Assembly (NCBI GenBank): GCA_029204225.1
Contig: CM055104.1
Span: forward strand, 27,643,253-27,707,252
From: Diphasiastrum complanatum
Taxonomy: Eukaryota; Streptophyta; Lycopodiopsida; Lycopodiales; Lycopodiaceae
Direction of reading: 5' to 3'
DNA: 64,000 bases
Shown: positions 22,590 through 35,278 of the stretch, piece by piece
How positions within the stretch are numbered: the stretch's first letter is position 1
How the letters are laid out: every line of letters begins with the position of its first letter
Position numbers and translations under genes: made by a program
Notes under the pieces: model-generated
Databases searched by the model: none
What the model was told of the DNA's origin: nothing
The model's input: the letters and a program-made list of their open reading frames with translations, nothing else

Positions 22590-23394
22590 TTGAACACACT
22601 CTTGAACACCGAGATTCAATGGTGTGGAACATGATCAAGATCTATCTTTGATTCTATGGCAAAAACACACTACTACATGCATTCAATCACTTCCAACTCT
22701 CACTCACACGTGTGGAAAGTGTTCCAAATATAATCTAAGTAAAAACAAGCTGCTCTCCTCGGGTAGAGAGAGAAAATCATCATGAGCTCTCGGGTAGAGA
22801 GAGAAAGCTAGAAAACCAATTACTCACAAAATCCACTCAATCTCAAAATCAATTAGATCCAAATGAGAAGTACAATGATACCAGTAGATCCACGAGCTAC
22901 CACTATGCCTAACTATGATTGGACCACACTTTTGCCACCTCTTAATCCTATTGGACCATTGATCGATTCACCTCCAAATTCTATTGGACCATTTTCAAGC
23001 AAACCTCAACTTCTATTGGACCCCTCAAGGTTCCACCTCTAAATCCTATTGGACCTCTTAAATTTCATCAAACAAAAGTATTACACTTGTGTACATTCTA
23101 ATTGGCACGAGTTTAGCCTCTTACTCTATTTCGGTTAAATAGTGGGAATACAAGTGGAAATGGGTAATTTGCCATCTATGCCAAATTTGGTCCTATCAAC
23201 ATCCTACATCTAGATGCTTGATATAAAAACATAAGACCCCTATATCTAACATTTTTAATTTAATTCACAATTCTCCACACGTGGGAACATCCTCCACACA
23301 TGTGAGATTCACTTACAAACTTCTTTCATAAAAATACCAGACTAGATTTTTTGCCAATTTCTCACAAGAACCACTCATAGCCTAAAATTACATG
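22590..23394 (-). repeat. LTR-C-like sequence, diverged
   Basis: The block around 22735-22860 (CTCTCCTCGGGTAGAGAGAG, then a second GGGTAGAGAGAGAA) resembles 26950-27010 in the better defined LTR-C at 26742-27065. Repeated CCTATTGGACC phrases occur at 22945-23055. Dyads CACACGTGTG (22706-22715) and CCACACGTGGGA with CCACACATGTGA (23276-23307) recall those in NA-B. Boundaries are not clear. Confidence 0.35.
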
Positions 23395-24660
23395 CGATTA
23401 GATCATGGAAATTAATCTTCTCAATATGGCCTTGAAGATCCAGCTCCAATTCCGGAACCATTACATCAAAAACTTCAATATCTGCACCTGACGCAAGCTT
23501 AACCACATAACGATGGTCACTTGGCTTGATAGGTACCTGGAGTCTCTACACAAGTTGAGAATTAAAATCATGAGTACTGCCTGAATCAAACAATACATTC
23601 ACATCTTTCCCTAACAACTTGCCCCTTACACGAAACAAATTGTGAGGACCAAAAGACAATGTACTGAATTGACATTCACAAGTACTATTAATAACATCAA
23701 TTTCCATTTTACCAGCTAGCAAATCAACTGTCATAAGATTAGATGAGGACTTGTTCTTTAATGGGCACTCTTTAGCCATATGGCCCGCCTTTCCAAAATT
23801 GAAGCACAACCCTTGTTTGAAGGCATCTATGACTGACGACTTAGTCTTTTTCTTTGATTTCTTCACTAATTTGGGTTTCTGATAAGCCATACTTTCTAGT
23901 TCATCAAAAAACTTTTTCGACGTTTTTTGCGGTTGAAATTTTGTTGAGCTTTTTTCTTGCCCTCGTTTCCTTCAAGCTACCACCGTTTGATTGTACACAC
24001 ATGCGATCCGAATGGCATCCTCCAACGAGTTCAAAGAATTGCTCTTCCATTCATTCTGAAAGTCCGCTAGCAATCCATTCACAAACTGCCACTATGCGTA
24101 CCTTTTTGGGAAATGCAGCACTTTAGTCAGAAGATCCATGAACTCTTGGACATAGGTGTCCAAGTCACGCGACCCCATTTTTAGCTCTACAAAATGCCGA
24201 TATGAATCCCTTTCATCCACAATCATAAATGCTTTCAATAATGCATCCCGAAAAGCATCCCAAGTGACTGGCTTAGGATCAAGATCTCGCCACCACGACA
24301 TGGCTTTTCCTTCCAAAAAAATCAGTACCGAAGAAATTTGCTTCTCCTCAGGTACTCCATGTAGACCAAAATAGTTGTTCCACCTATTAATCCAAGACTC
24401 CACTGCTGCCGGCAGCTTAAACTTCTCGTCCCCCAAAAAAAGTTCCGGATGAAAATCTAAGTGTGACAAAGATGTCGCATCATGCTTGGACAAAATAAAT
24501 TTAATTTGCTTGTCCCGTTGCTTGTTACTCTGGTGAATTTCAAGCAGTGCTTTGCTTATCACCTCCAAAAAAAATTGTGGGTCGTTGTCCGGGCTTCTCA
24601 CACTTCATACCAGTGACGAAACTCCCTCACCAAATAATTCTTGTTCCATGTCGGCCATAA
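23395..24660 (-). pseudogene. Gyp3: gypsy gag and protease
   Basis: Minus-strand reading starts near 24660 (MADMEQELFGEG), has an early TGA, then Gag capsid motifs (LDFHPELFLGDEKFKL; WINRWNNYFGLHGV; GKAMSWWRDL; TWDAFRDALLKAF). A zinc knuckle with Phe in place of the second Cys (CFNFGKAGHMAKECP, about 23803-23759) and a protease with the normal active site (LFDSGSTHDF, about 23598-23569) follow. A frame change near 23545 leads into RYVVKLASGADIEVFDVMVP and the sequence fades by 23395. RT and later domains are missing. The protein is related to Gyp1 Gag but diverged. Confidence 0.88.
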
Positions 24661-24930
24661 CTGCCAACACAACACAAAATTTCATAAGAAGTGTGGAAAC
24701 CGTCTGGAACTTCACAAAAAACAATTCGTTTAGCAAATGTCAACTACACTTAGAAAATAAGCAAGAACCGAAATTTCGATTGAGGAACAAAAAAAAATGC
24801 CCTAAAAACCCGTAAAGTATAGCCACTTCAAAAACCTTTATCTAGACTATGGCCAACCATGGGACCAAAACTTTCCCATTATATACAACACACACTAAAA
24901 AAATTTCACTCATGTTAAAGGAAGCCCACC

Positions 24931-24956
24931 CCCCCCCCCCCCCCACCCCATCCTCT
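24931..24956. repeat. C-rich tract next to GA repeat
   Basis: A run of about 16-18 C residues with one or two A interruptions, 40 bp before the long GA array. A similar C run precedes the CT array at 58314. Confidence 0.8.
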
Positions 24957-24985
24957 ACTCCACCATCCTCGTGCCCTCCTACCCG

Positions 24986-25924
<939 letters not shown>

Positions 25925-26208
25925 GCCCCATCCCAAGGTGATTTTTTCATATTAGCAAAATGTCTTACCCACTGTTGGGCATTTAAAACATTTTCACGTG
26001 CTAACTATAACATTTCTTGCATTTCACACAAGAAATTCATTACTTTATGAGCTTTAATCGACTCAGTTTCAACCGTTATCGGAGATCTAGGCTGAAATCC
26101 ATACATAAGCATAAACGGACTATATCCAGTAGCCGAATGCTTACTATTGTTAATTGATGAAGTATGGACTAAGTTTGGGTCAAGCAAACTTTGGCACGTG
26201 TGAGACAC
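25925..26208 (-). pseudogene. Gypsy integrase fragment
   Basis: The minus-strand peptide HSATGYSPFMLMYGFQPRSP is the conserved block near the end of the gypsy integrase core. It is followed after one TAG by LARENVLNAQQWVRHFAN, the start of the integrase C-terminal part. The rest of the element is missing; to the right the sequence changes at about 26208 into the LTR-C internal region. Confidence 0.85.
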
Positions 26209-26728
26209 TCCAAATCACCACAAATCACTCAAATGCAAGCCAATTGTATGAAAGAATGTGGCTATGACCTCAAATTGATAACTAGATCTCAAGAAGTGTG
26301 ATTGCCAAGCCTAGAAGTGAGATTTTTGATCAAACAAGCATGATAGAGTAATAAATAGAAGTGTCCAACCAAGTTGGGTGCCCTACCCACCTTGATTCAA
26401 TTGACTATAACTTTTGATTGGGAGATCCAATCACTATGAACTCAACTGCTACACAAACTAGACTTAAATAGCTTTGAAACTAGCTATCAAGCACCAAATT
26501 TGGATCACACATGGAAGAGAACCACCAAATTGAATTAGGCTGTCCTTCACTCATGTATGAGCAAAAAAATCCATACAATATCAGAAATGATTCAATCCTT
26601 ATGATTATGATTCCTTTTGATCCAATTTTGCTTGAGATAGCATGGGAGATGCAAACTGGTCTCTCTAGATCTTGATTTTCAAGGAATTTTTGGAACTTTG
26701 GATGAAACAAGCATCAAGAGCTTAGGTA
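26209..26728 (-). other. LTR-C internal leader, no coding region
   Basis: Sequence downstream (minus strand) of the primer site at 26741-26729. No gag is visible. The phrase GGTGGGTAGGGCACCCAA and neighbours resemble 10617-10650 upstream of Cop2. Confidence 0.45.
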
Positions 26729-26741
26729 GGCTTTGATACCA
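26729..26741 (-). promoter_or_regulatory. LTR-C primer-binding site
   Basis: The minus strand reads TGGTATCAAAGCC, one base from the common TGGTATCAGAGCC, directly after an LTR end TTTCACA. Confidence 0.75.
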
Positions 26742-27065
26742 TGTGAAATTTCACATGTGTGGGAATGTCCTAAAGTGTGTGAATGATCTCCTAAGCAAGC
26801 TCATGCACTTGTTGATGGATGCTAGATTGAATTCCAAGATCTAGATAAGAAAAACCAAGGCATAGAGGCAAAGATAGATGCATATTTGATAACCAAAGTA
26901 CATACACTTGAAACAAAGTGATCCTTGAAAAAACTAAGTAAAATTAAGCTCCTCTCCTCAGGTAGAGAGAGAATAGAGCTAATTTAGATTCAAGTAGAGA
27001 GAGAATGTAAAACAAGCAAATCTCACAAAACTCAATGTTTGACTCAAAATCTCAATATAGATTAT
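26742..27065 (-). repeat. LTR-C (about 320 bp)
   Basis: The minus-strand LTR ends TTTCACA at 26742 next to the primer site; the start is uncertain, about 27065, where Cop3 gag sequence breaks off. It contains a doubled GTAGAGAGAGAA motif (26952-26965, 26993-27005). It probably inserted into, or recombined with, the Cop3 zinc-knuckle region. Confidence 0.55.
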
Positions 27066-27840
27066 GATTCCAAATAGTAGCACTTGATCTTTGATTTGTC
27101 CAGACTTGTGATGATGATGACGTAGATCCTCTTTGATCTCCATCCTTTGCTTGCTCCTTTTTGAATTCTCCTCCCTTGCTCTTTGCTTTGCCTTTGCTCT
27201 TGAAAAATAAGGCTTTGTCATCATCATCATTGATGGAGAGCCTCTCCATCCTTGATTTGATATGAGCTTTCCTACTCTCCTCGGCCATCAGCACACTTTG
27301 AAGGTCTTCAAGTGTAGGCAAGTTTTCCATGATGGCATAGCTTTGGACAAGGTTAGTAAGATCACTACATAAGCCATTCAAAACTATTTGCACAAGCTCA
27401 CTCTCTTTAATAGGTTCACCAACATAAGCAAGCTCTTTGTTCAAATCTTTCCCTCTCAAAACAGATTAATGTCCACTCTCACTCTTCCCTTGGAAGCATT
27501 GAAGAGCTTGGTTCTTGAGGGAAAGTAATCTTGAGGTATTCTTGGACTCATAGATCTTTTGAAGAGTCTCCCAAGCCTATTGGGCTAAGATACATGCTCC
27601 TACTTCCTTGAGCAAATCATTTGCAACATTCAATTTAATACAATGGAGTGCAGTCTTGCACCTCTTCTTATATTTAGTTGCTTCTTGTGGATGGATTGGC
27701 TCATCTTCCTCTCCATTCAGAATATCCATCAAATTTTGCATGACAAGGATGGATTCCATTCTTAAATTCCAAATTGAATAATTTAAAGAGTTCAATCTAA
27801 TATCACTAGAATCCAAAAGGTAGGCACTTATGGATGCCAT
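27066..27840 (-). pseudogene. Cop3: Ty1/copia gag, broken
   Basis: Minus-strand Gag starts at ATG 27840 (MASISAYLLDSSDIR) and carries LNYSIWNLRMESILVMQNLM, AWETLQKIYESKNTSRLLSL and VQIVLNGLCSDLTNLVQSY. All are in one frame, interrupted by a TAG near 27576 and a TAA near 27473. A Ser/Lys-rich tail leads to the first residues of the zinc knuckle, where the sequence breaks off at about 27066 against LTR-C. It is clearly related to Cop2 Gag. An upstream ATG at 27975 opens the frame further, but homology with Cop2 supports 27840. Confidence 0.88.
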
Positions 27841-28629
27841 CTTCAATGATAGAGAGATAGATTCAATGAAACAAGATAGATTGTATAAGATATGATCACA
27901 ACAAGCTATCCCACTCTCTTTGGGACTTGAGATAAATTTCTCAACAAAATCTACCATGATCTTGAGCTTGAACAATCTTCAAGATCCAAACTAGATCCAA
28001 ACCTAGCTCTTACTATAGATTTGATCAAAACTAGTCTCCTCCTTGATCTCAACTTCACAAGAAGGGTGAATCCACCTATATTGGACCAAAAGCACTTTAT
28101 AGCACACAAATGTCTCACAAATAAAGCCTTCTAAATTCAAGTTGAATCACATTGACATATTCAATCACAAAACTATCCAAAAATGAGCCAAAATGAAACA
28201 CAATCTTCACTAGTTTTGCATTTCTTGATGAAGAAAACATCAAAACACTTGATCTGAACCTAAAAGCTATATTTTAGGATCTTAAGAACCCTAAGAACAA
28301 CCTAATTAAGCTCTCAAATGGCTGATCCAAAAACCTGTGGTGGCATTCAAATCCTTATGAAAATCTCTACTAGGAGACATGTAGTCCAAGATTTAACTCA
28401 TAAGAACTTTCTAATCAATTGGTTTGGTTGAATGGAAATGGCTCAATCTCGGTTCCTTCAGCTATAACTCAACAAAAAAAAAGTTCCTTTTGATCTATTC
28501 TCACTCAAATGAAACCAAATTTGGAGGTACAGTCACTAGATTAGCAACTAGAAGCAAGGACAAAGCCAATACTACTCAAATCTAGGATCTAAGCTTGAGA
28601 AAATCAAATCTAAAGCTCACTTTTGATTA
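27841..28629 (-). other. Cop3 leader
   Basis: Untranslated sequence between Cop3 primer site and gag. 28260-28629 recurs with high identity at 58848-59212. Confidence 0.6.
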
Positions 28630-28642
28630 GGCTCTGATACCA
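28630..28642 (-). promoter_or_regulatory. Cop3 primer-binding site
   Basis: Minus strand TGGTATCAGAGCC directly after the LTR end TTTTGTCA. Confidence 0.88.
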
Positions 28643-29134
28643 TGACAAAATTTTATAGAAAATTAAGTCCCAATCAATCCTAAAAGTGATGGAGGATGCA
28701 CAACTCAAAGATCTAGATCCAAACTATGAGCTAGAATCAAGACTAGTTAACAAAACTAGCTAATTTGGCATTTAACTCCACAATAGGCGATAGATTTGAT
28801 CAAATACACTAAAGTAAAGTGCAGCAAGCTTCTCAGACCTGTAATCAACTTTAGTACCTCCCAAAGCAAGTAATTAATGCATAAAATCACTCACATCCAA
28901 TAGCTATAACTCGCCACCCAAAGACAATGTTGATAGAAGTGAAAAAACTCAATTTTTTTTCATATTTAGATGGAGATCCCATCATGATACATTCATACAT
29001 TTCAAGCTCGGATCTGAGCATATTAGGGCACCTCTGAACTTATCATACCCTAACCCTAACATCTAACCTAATAGGTCATTGGGTCCACCCTAATATGGGG
29101 TCAAGATCTCAAGATCCAAAAACAATGTAAAACA
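28643..29134 (-). repeat. Cop3 5' LTR (492 bp)
   Basis: On the minus strand it runs from TGTTTTACATTG (29134) to TTTTGTCA (28643). The second copy at 59226-59667 confirms both edges. The sequence right of it is a gypsy fragment cut within RNase H. Confidence 0.82.
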
Positions 29135-29750
29135 TGAAGCATCATTCAATTGTCAAATGGAAAATCTGACAGAAGAATCCTTCTGACATTCACTTGGTTG
29201 GGTCAATACATCTCCTATAACATACTTTGATCCATTTTTAGAGGCACATGAAATTTAATCATCCAATTTGTTAATTGTAAGATGGGTTCTGAAATCAGTG
29301 CATCCTTCAGCTTTTGGGAGGCTTCCAAAGCTTTTTCTATCCAAAGTGAAATGATTGTAAGTTTATATATAAGACATGCCAGTTCCGCAAAGAACAATAT
29401 GTATGTCCTATAATAGCTGTCATGTCCCATAAAGATGTATACCTCTCGGACCATCTTTGGTGGCGGAAGATCCATGATTATCTGCACTTTTGATAAATCA
29501 TTTGCTATACCATATCGAGGCATAATATGGCCCGAAATTAGACCATGTGCAATCCAAATTCGACACTTTTCAGGGTTCCAGGGTATTTAAAATTACATTG
29601 AGAAAATGCTTTTCTAAATGAGATAAATGCTCCTCATCAAGACCATGAATACAAAGATCATTCAAGTAGATCTTCAAGAATTTAATCAAATATTCTTTGA
29701 ATGATATTTGCATAACTCTCTAAAAAGTGTTTAATGCATATATCAATTAG
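29135..29750 (-). pseudogene. Gyp4A: gypsy RT fragment
   Basis: Minus-strand blocks YLNDLCIHGLDEEHLSHLEK (catalytic region in which the DD is changed to ND), YGIANDLSKVQIIMDLPPP and FAELACLIYKLTI belong to the same gypsy family as Gyp2 (compare MDDLCMHGP and RVIVDLPPLG at 50111-49900). Coding stops at 29135 at the start of RNase H, where the Cop3 LTR begins. A sister copy is at 60404-60900. Confidence 0.85.
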
Positions 29751-29751
29751 T

Positions 29752-29776
29752 ACACACACACACACACACACACACA
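29752..29776. repeat. (CA)n microsatellite
   Basis: About 12 CA units within the duplicated Gyp4 module; the counterpart at 60942-60976 is longer. Confidence 0.95.
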
Positions 29777-29835
29777 AATTGACCTATTGTTGATGCACCA
29801 AAGCCTACACAAATTGTTGGTATGATACTTCATCC

Positions 29836-29998
29836 TTTTCATGCTCATCCCATGCAACTGCGCTAACAAAATGGACAACGACTGCAGTCATCCACGATCT
29901 TCTACAGACAGCACATCCACCCTATACTTTCTTCATCAGCACACCTGTAACATTATGTATATATATTGAATACCATTTGTGTATTTAGGGGATGAAGA
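29836..29998 (+). repeat. Cop5-family LTR fragment
   Basis: Sequence from CTCATCCCATGCAACTG to about 29998 follows 34280-34425 of the Cop5 LTR, including CAGCACATCCACC and the TATATATATTGAATACCATTTG stretch. It is a truncated piece wedged between Gyp4A and a Cop4-family LTR. Confidence 0.7.
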
Positions 29999-30001
29999 TA
30001 G

Positions 30002-30761
30002 TGTCAGAAATGGTGAACTCCTGAAACTTTGTCGCAGCACGAACAAGACACGAAGGTCAAACGAGAACAATTCGCGACAGTCAACGTATCTTTGACTCGA
30101 CAGCATGAACGATTCGCGAATCAATCGCGAATCGTAAACACACCTCCAGGACCACAAAGTGAAAAATGGACGCAAAACGAAAAGAACAAAAATACACAAA
30201 GAGAAATCTTACGCGTTGTCAGCTGGCAGCACAACGGGCTTCGTGCCCAACTGAAATGAATAGCAACGACAGAGACTAACTAACTAGTTGATTAGCATTA
30301 ACTAGTCTTGTGATTCTACGTTTAGCTATCTTGTAAACTCCACATAGTAGAGGTATAAACAATCCTCTCTGGATCATAATTGTAAGAAGAGAGATAGTGA
30401 ATACAAAGATTTGTAAGAAACAGAGAGAGATGTAGCGAATAGAGTAAGAAAGCAAAATACCATAGTTGTGCATGAAAGTCTGCCAACGAGCAGAACATAA
30501 CGAAAGAGCAGAGAGTCACTCCGCCAACGAGCGAGACATTGACGACGAAAACCAAACTGACAATATAGTCGCTCTATTTCGTGTATCTCTGGGCCTTGTG
30601 CTATGTCTCTTGATTGCTAGAATAAAATATGTTTTGTGATGCATAGTCGAGTGTCTGGGATCTCGTAAGAGCTTCCGCACAAAAAGAAAATTCAAAGACA
30701 GAAAATTGTTCGCGAATCAGAAGAGAGGACGAACACAAATCAAGAAAAAGCTTCGACGACA
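30002..30761 (+). repeat. Cop4-family LTR (760 bp) with primer site
   Basis: It starts TGTCAGAAATGG and ends GACGACA, followed by TGGTATCAGAGG (30762-30773), a primer site. It is related to the Cop4 LTRs at 51589-52294 and 53289-53997. No Cop4 gag follows; unrelated minus-strand coding remnants begin at once, so only the LTR and primer site remain. Confidence 0.8.
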
Positions 30762-30773
30762 TGGTATCAGAGG

Positions 30774-32900
30774 TTGTGGCCCCAATGCTGGAAGGCATGC
30801 CAACTCATTATCTTTGATGTTTTTGGCTGAGAATGATACCTGCCAGCCACCGTGTGAGGATTCATGTGGATATTGAACTAGATACTCATTGATTTCGACC
30901 TCCACGGTCTTCGGTTTGAGGAATGCACAACTGGCAGATATGGTGCGAGAGCCTTGGGAGGTGGAAGCTTGTTGTTACTCTCTAGTTTTTCCTTGGCTTT
31001 GGTTCGTGCCTTGGTTGGTGTCTAGGCCTTGTTCATGAATATCAGGCTCCCCTGTGTCTGATCCTTGTTCATGGCTGAAACTGGCCTATGCAGCTTCGAG
31101 TGTAGCTGGCATTGGAATTACCACTAGGGCCGGTTTTGGTTGTTGTGTACAAGTCCACCTACATCGTCAAAAAGTCCATCTCATGTTGATTGAGAGGATG
31201 GTCTAACCACAATGTCTTCTCTTGTTGCAGTGTCTACACCTCCGCTCCCAGGCGTTGATTCTCTGTTTCAATGACTAGTAGTTGGGGCTGGAGCGGGGAG
31301 AGCTGTTGCTGCACCTGCTGCTTCACTTCTTGGACCCTTGTGAAGGCATCTGTCGCTAATTTGAAGAGGTCCTTGATATAGCATTGAAGAACATCTTCAT
31401 GTTGTTTCAACTTCAAGACCCGGTCCTTTTCTACCTACTCATGTTGAATTGCCACCTGCAGGTCTTCCTGGAGTTGTGTGAGCTCTGCTCGCAACTTGGT
31501 GTTGCTGGTTGCCAATTCTACTATGTGACTATCCAATGTTGATTTGGCCGCTACCAGATCCTGGATGAATGTTCCCAAGGTCTGGTAGGCCATCTGATGT
31601 CGGTGGGCCCCAACCGATATAGTGTTGCTTGTTGGGCCTTATTGAGGTGTTGCCCCGGGTAGTACACTAGCTTCCTCATCATCTTGAATGAGAATTTCTT
31701 GTGCCATCACATCATCAAGTGCGGTGGGATCAACACGCTGTGGTGGGTGATGTACTCCCTGCGTATGAATGTGTCATCATCCAACGGTTTGTCAAACTCG
31801 TCATTCATAGTGGATGGATCAGTGGCGGGAGTGAGTGGAGTGGCAGAAGTGTGTAGAGGGGGTGGAATGGGTTGTTCGAAGGAATTGTAGGAAATTGAAG
31901 AGTGGTGTCGAGGATGGAAGGAGATGAGGGAGGTGAGAGGTGGAGGAAATTCATCCAAGAGAGTGTGTCAGACAAAATTTGGGAATCTTGGGGGTTAATG
32001 ACGAGGGGTGGAGTGGAAATGGAAGGATCAAGAGATGTAAGAGGGATGGATGAGGCGATGGTGATGGAGGGTGGAGGTGAAGCAAGAACGACTGTGGAAG
32101 GCGGAGGGATGAGAGCGATGGAAGTAGAAGGGGTTGTAGCAGTAGATGGAAGGACGCAAGCAAAAGAAGTGGCTGTAGGGCATGGTGGTGCACACGTTGG
32201 GGGATGGCAGGAGGAATTATAGAGGATGAGACAGCACCACACATACGTTTGTTGGCCGGTGAGTTAGTTGGAATGGTAGGGGGTTGAAGGCTGATGGATG
32301 GAACGGTGGTGGAGAGAAGAGGGCGAACCATTCGTGCACGTTGGGTTTTATGACCCACTTGAACTCATTAATTAATAAGAAGTGCCAATCATAGGGCACC
32401 ACCGTGGCGCTAGGGAATTCCTTGTGGGATTTTACAACTTGACTGAGTAGGAGGGATGGAATGCGGGCCTTCCACAAACTTCCAACAGCTAAAAAATTGC
32501 TCATGAGATGAGCGGCAGCTTGGACAACGGGATCATTGATGGCCTCTATTGACTAACCATCGTTCGCATGTAGAATGGATTCAGAGGGGGTCAGGTAGGG
32601 ATGGATGAGTTTTGGAGCACGATGGTGGGAGGGCCTTTGGTCTATCACCGAAAATAATTCCTATGGTAGCCAAAGAAGTGGTGTTCACATGCACATGGTA
32701 CATGGTAGTACCATTGTATTGGACGTAGAAACGATATTTATCTTCATCCCACATGGCGTAGGCCATGAGGATGAATTCCATACTAAGGGCATAGGTAAAG
32801 AGTGTTGGGTAAATGCCCATTGCTTCAAGGAGATGTTGGGTTGTTTGGACCCAACGTGTGATCTGAGATTTCGTAGGTAGGTTCCAGATGTGAGTGGAGG
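30774..32900 (-). pseudogene. Unassigned minus-strand relic, coiled-coil and Pro/Ser-rich
   Basis: Several minus-strand open segments appear to be parts of one decayed gene. 32860-32590 has EFILMAYAMWDEDKYRFYVQ and ATIGIIFGDRPKALPP; 32504-32310 has AVGSLWKARIPSLLLSQVV and PYDWHFLLINEFKWVI; 32240-31710 is low-complexity Pro/Ser/Leu-rich; 31416-31234 is Gln-rich coiled coil (VQEVKQQVQQQL); 30905-30800 ends it. The order globular, low-complexity linker, coiled coil resembles the En/Spm-1 second ORF, but I see no clear sequence match. Frames are broken repeatedly. Confidence 0.4.
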
Positions 32901-33960
32901 TAGGGACAGGTTAGTGTTTTGCAGATGTAAGGTAAGGGATGGATAAGATGTGACAATGACTAGGGATGAAAAAGCTTAGCAAAAAGAAAAAAAAGACTCA
33001 AAAAAGTGAAAATGCTGGATTTTGATTGAATGGAGGTGGAACAAGTGGAATTAAGAATGGAATAGGTGTTTGTAAGTGCTGAGGATGGCATGCATGAAGT
33101 TTATTCGCAAATGGAAACAGTTGAAAATGCACTTAGAAAATTGACCAGAGCTTCGTTGTGTGAAGTGCCAAATGACTAGAATTTCTTGCTTACATACAGA
33201 GGGCATATTAGGATAAGTGCACTTTCCACTACTCAGTTCCATACCAGTTTTTGTAGGGACCTTCTTCACAAAATTCTGAGATTCCATAGAAGTCTGCGAG
33301 AGTTCATAAGCTGTCTGCCCTCTACAAGGGTTCTGAAGGTCATGCGAGGGTTCAACACTCTCAGGAAGAGAACTCTCACACAAGTTGTTCAATTTTGATG
33401 ATTTTCAAGATCTGACCACATAGACAGATCAATTTCATTGTTCTGATTTCATTTATGCTACGTACGAGAGTTGGTATGGTGATCTTGATGGCATGCGAGA
33501 GTTCCTAGGATTCAGATTGTCTGAACTTTCACAAAGTTTTTTTTTACTATTTCTTCACAAGTAACTCTCACAGAGATTTCTGTAGGTCCATCTGGGTCAT
33601 ACCTGACTATGATGAGTTCTGCAAGAGTTCTTATGAAGATCTAGTAAGTTGATCCATTAGTTTAAGTGATTTTTATCTCTATTTTTGATATTTTTTCCTT
33701 GAGATCTTCAAATCAGATTTTCAATTTTCGAGGCTAATTGTGCCAAATGGTGATCTGCTACCTTTTTTATCCTAACTGGATCTCAATCCTACTTGGATCT
33801 TGTCGGATCTTGCTTGACCTAGTTGGATTTGGCTAGATTTGTGGCTGTGATGATCTTGGTATCGTAAGATCTGATCAATGTATGGTCTAATTTTCATCAT
33901 CAAGCTTGATTACCATTACTGAGATGGCCAATATTTGTGCAGTCAGCTACCATTGATGGG
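32901..33960. other. Interval without recognised genes
   Basis: No domain-bearing ORF. The word GAGAGTTC (with GCGAGAGTTC, ACGAGAGTTG, GCAAGAGTTC) recurs at 33295-33640 at irregular spacing, and TTGGATC/TCGGATC recurs at 33780-33830. It may be an old LTR or leader. Confidence 0.4.
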
Positions 33961-35121
33961 TGTTGGATTTATCTCCTTTACTCTCCTAAATCCTATATTA
34001 ATCTGCCTCCATTCATGATGTTGCATTTTTACTCATGTTGTCGCACAGTGCATATTTACATGTAAAATAAGATAGACGAATAAAATGCGACTGTCTGCAT
34101 AAATACAAGTAAATTTTCACAGGCAAAAAAGGTGACAATGCCCTACAAATGCAATAGGTGCCCTTATAGAAAAGCGAAGGCACCTTGTAAATCAAATCTT
34201 AAGGCATTTGTCAGAGTGTGGCATTTTTCGCATCTTCACCAATGTTCATTTCAGTGAAGGCTGACGTCGCGGCCTTCTCACGCTCATCCCATGCAATTGT
34301 GCAAACAGATTTGACAATGACAACAGCCACCTACAATCTCCCATAGACAACACATCCACTTTGTACTTTCTTCATCTACACACCTGTAAAATTATGTATA
34401 TATATATATTGAATACTATTTGCGTATTATGTATGTGTGTGAAGCATAATAGCATCAGAAGCTTATCAAAAATAGACAAAGTAGATGCTTTTGCGCATTG
34501 ATTCTTTGTATTGTCAATAATAGGTTTATTCCTTTCATAGATTGGATTAGCTTTGTGAAGCACGCGGTTTCGTCCTCTATTGTCTTGTGCTCACCAGCAT
34601 TATTGACTTGTATATTTTGCTATACTTAATCTGATTACAACTCTGTTTGTTTAGCGTTCAGATTTGTGTCAATATTGCTATGTGTTTTCTACATTCTGTC
34701 TGACTCTCTTATTACTTAATCTGGTAGTCTATTTTTAGCGAATTATTATTAGTCTAGCTGTTCGCGACTAATATTTAGTCTTGTCTTTTGCGACTAATTC
34801 ACGACTGATTATCAGTCGGGCTCAGTCTAGCTCTTCGCGAATAATTCGCAAATGATAATTTGTCTAGTTGTTCCCGACAAATTATCTTTTTGATGTTTTG
34901 TTGCTTAATGTTTGGCTACGTAATCAGATCGAACGTGATTTTTATCACTAATGTTATGTTCGTGTCTGATAGGTGTAGTCATGCCTAGGGAAAGAGTGAG
35001 ATAGCTCATTCCGCTGCGCATGAACACTTTCCGTTCGAGTTCGTTTCTTTTTCGAGTTTCAAGTTTGCTTCTTTTCGTGTTCATTTCTATTTTCGTTTAT
35101 CACACCTCTCTTTCTTTAACA
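33961..35121 (+). repeat. Cop5 5' LTR (1161 bp)
   Basis: It starts TGTTGGATTT and ends TTCTTTAACA directly before the primer site. It matches 47092-48173. The middle holds an AT-rich degenerate array of TTCGCGA and ACTAAT/ACTGATTAT words (34740-34880). A TATATATATATATTGAATAC stretch is near 34397. Confidence 0.88.
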
Positions 35122-35133
35122 TGGTATCAGAGC
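35122..35133 (+). promoter_or_regulatory. Cop5 primer-binding site
   Basis: TGGTATCAGAGC directly follows the 5' LTR and matches initiator-methionine tRNA. Confidence 0.92.
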
Positions 35134-35278
35134 TATTTTCTGTAGCCTGATAAGCTTCCATAGTAAACAAGACTCTACTAGCTGTTCGAATCATTGTCTT
35201 CTTATTCTGTTTTTTTGCACCAGATTTTCATACTTAAGTCATTGATAGTTTTTCCTATCACCTAGACTAATCTTCCAC

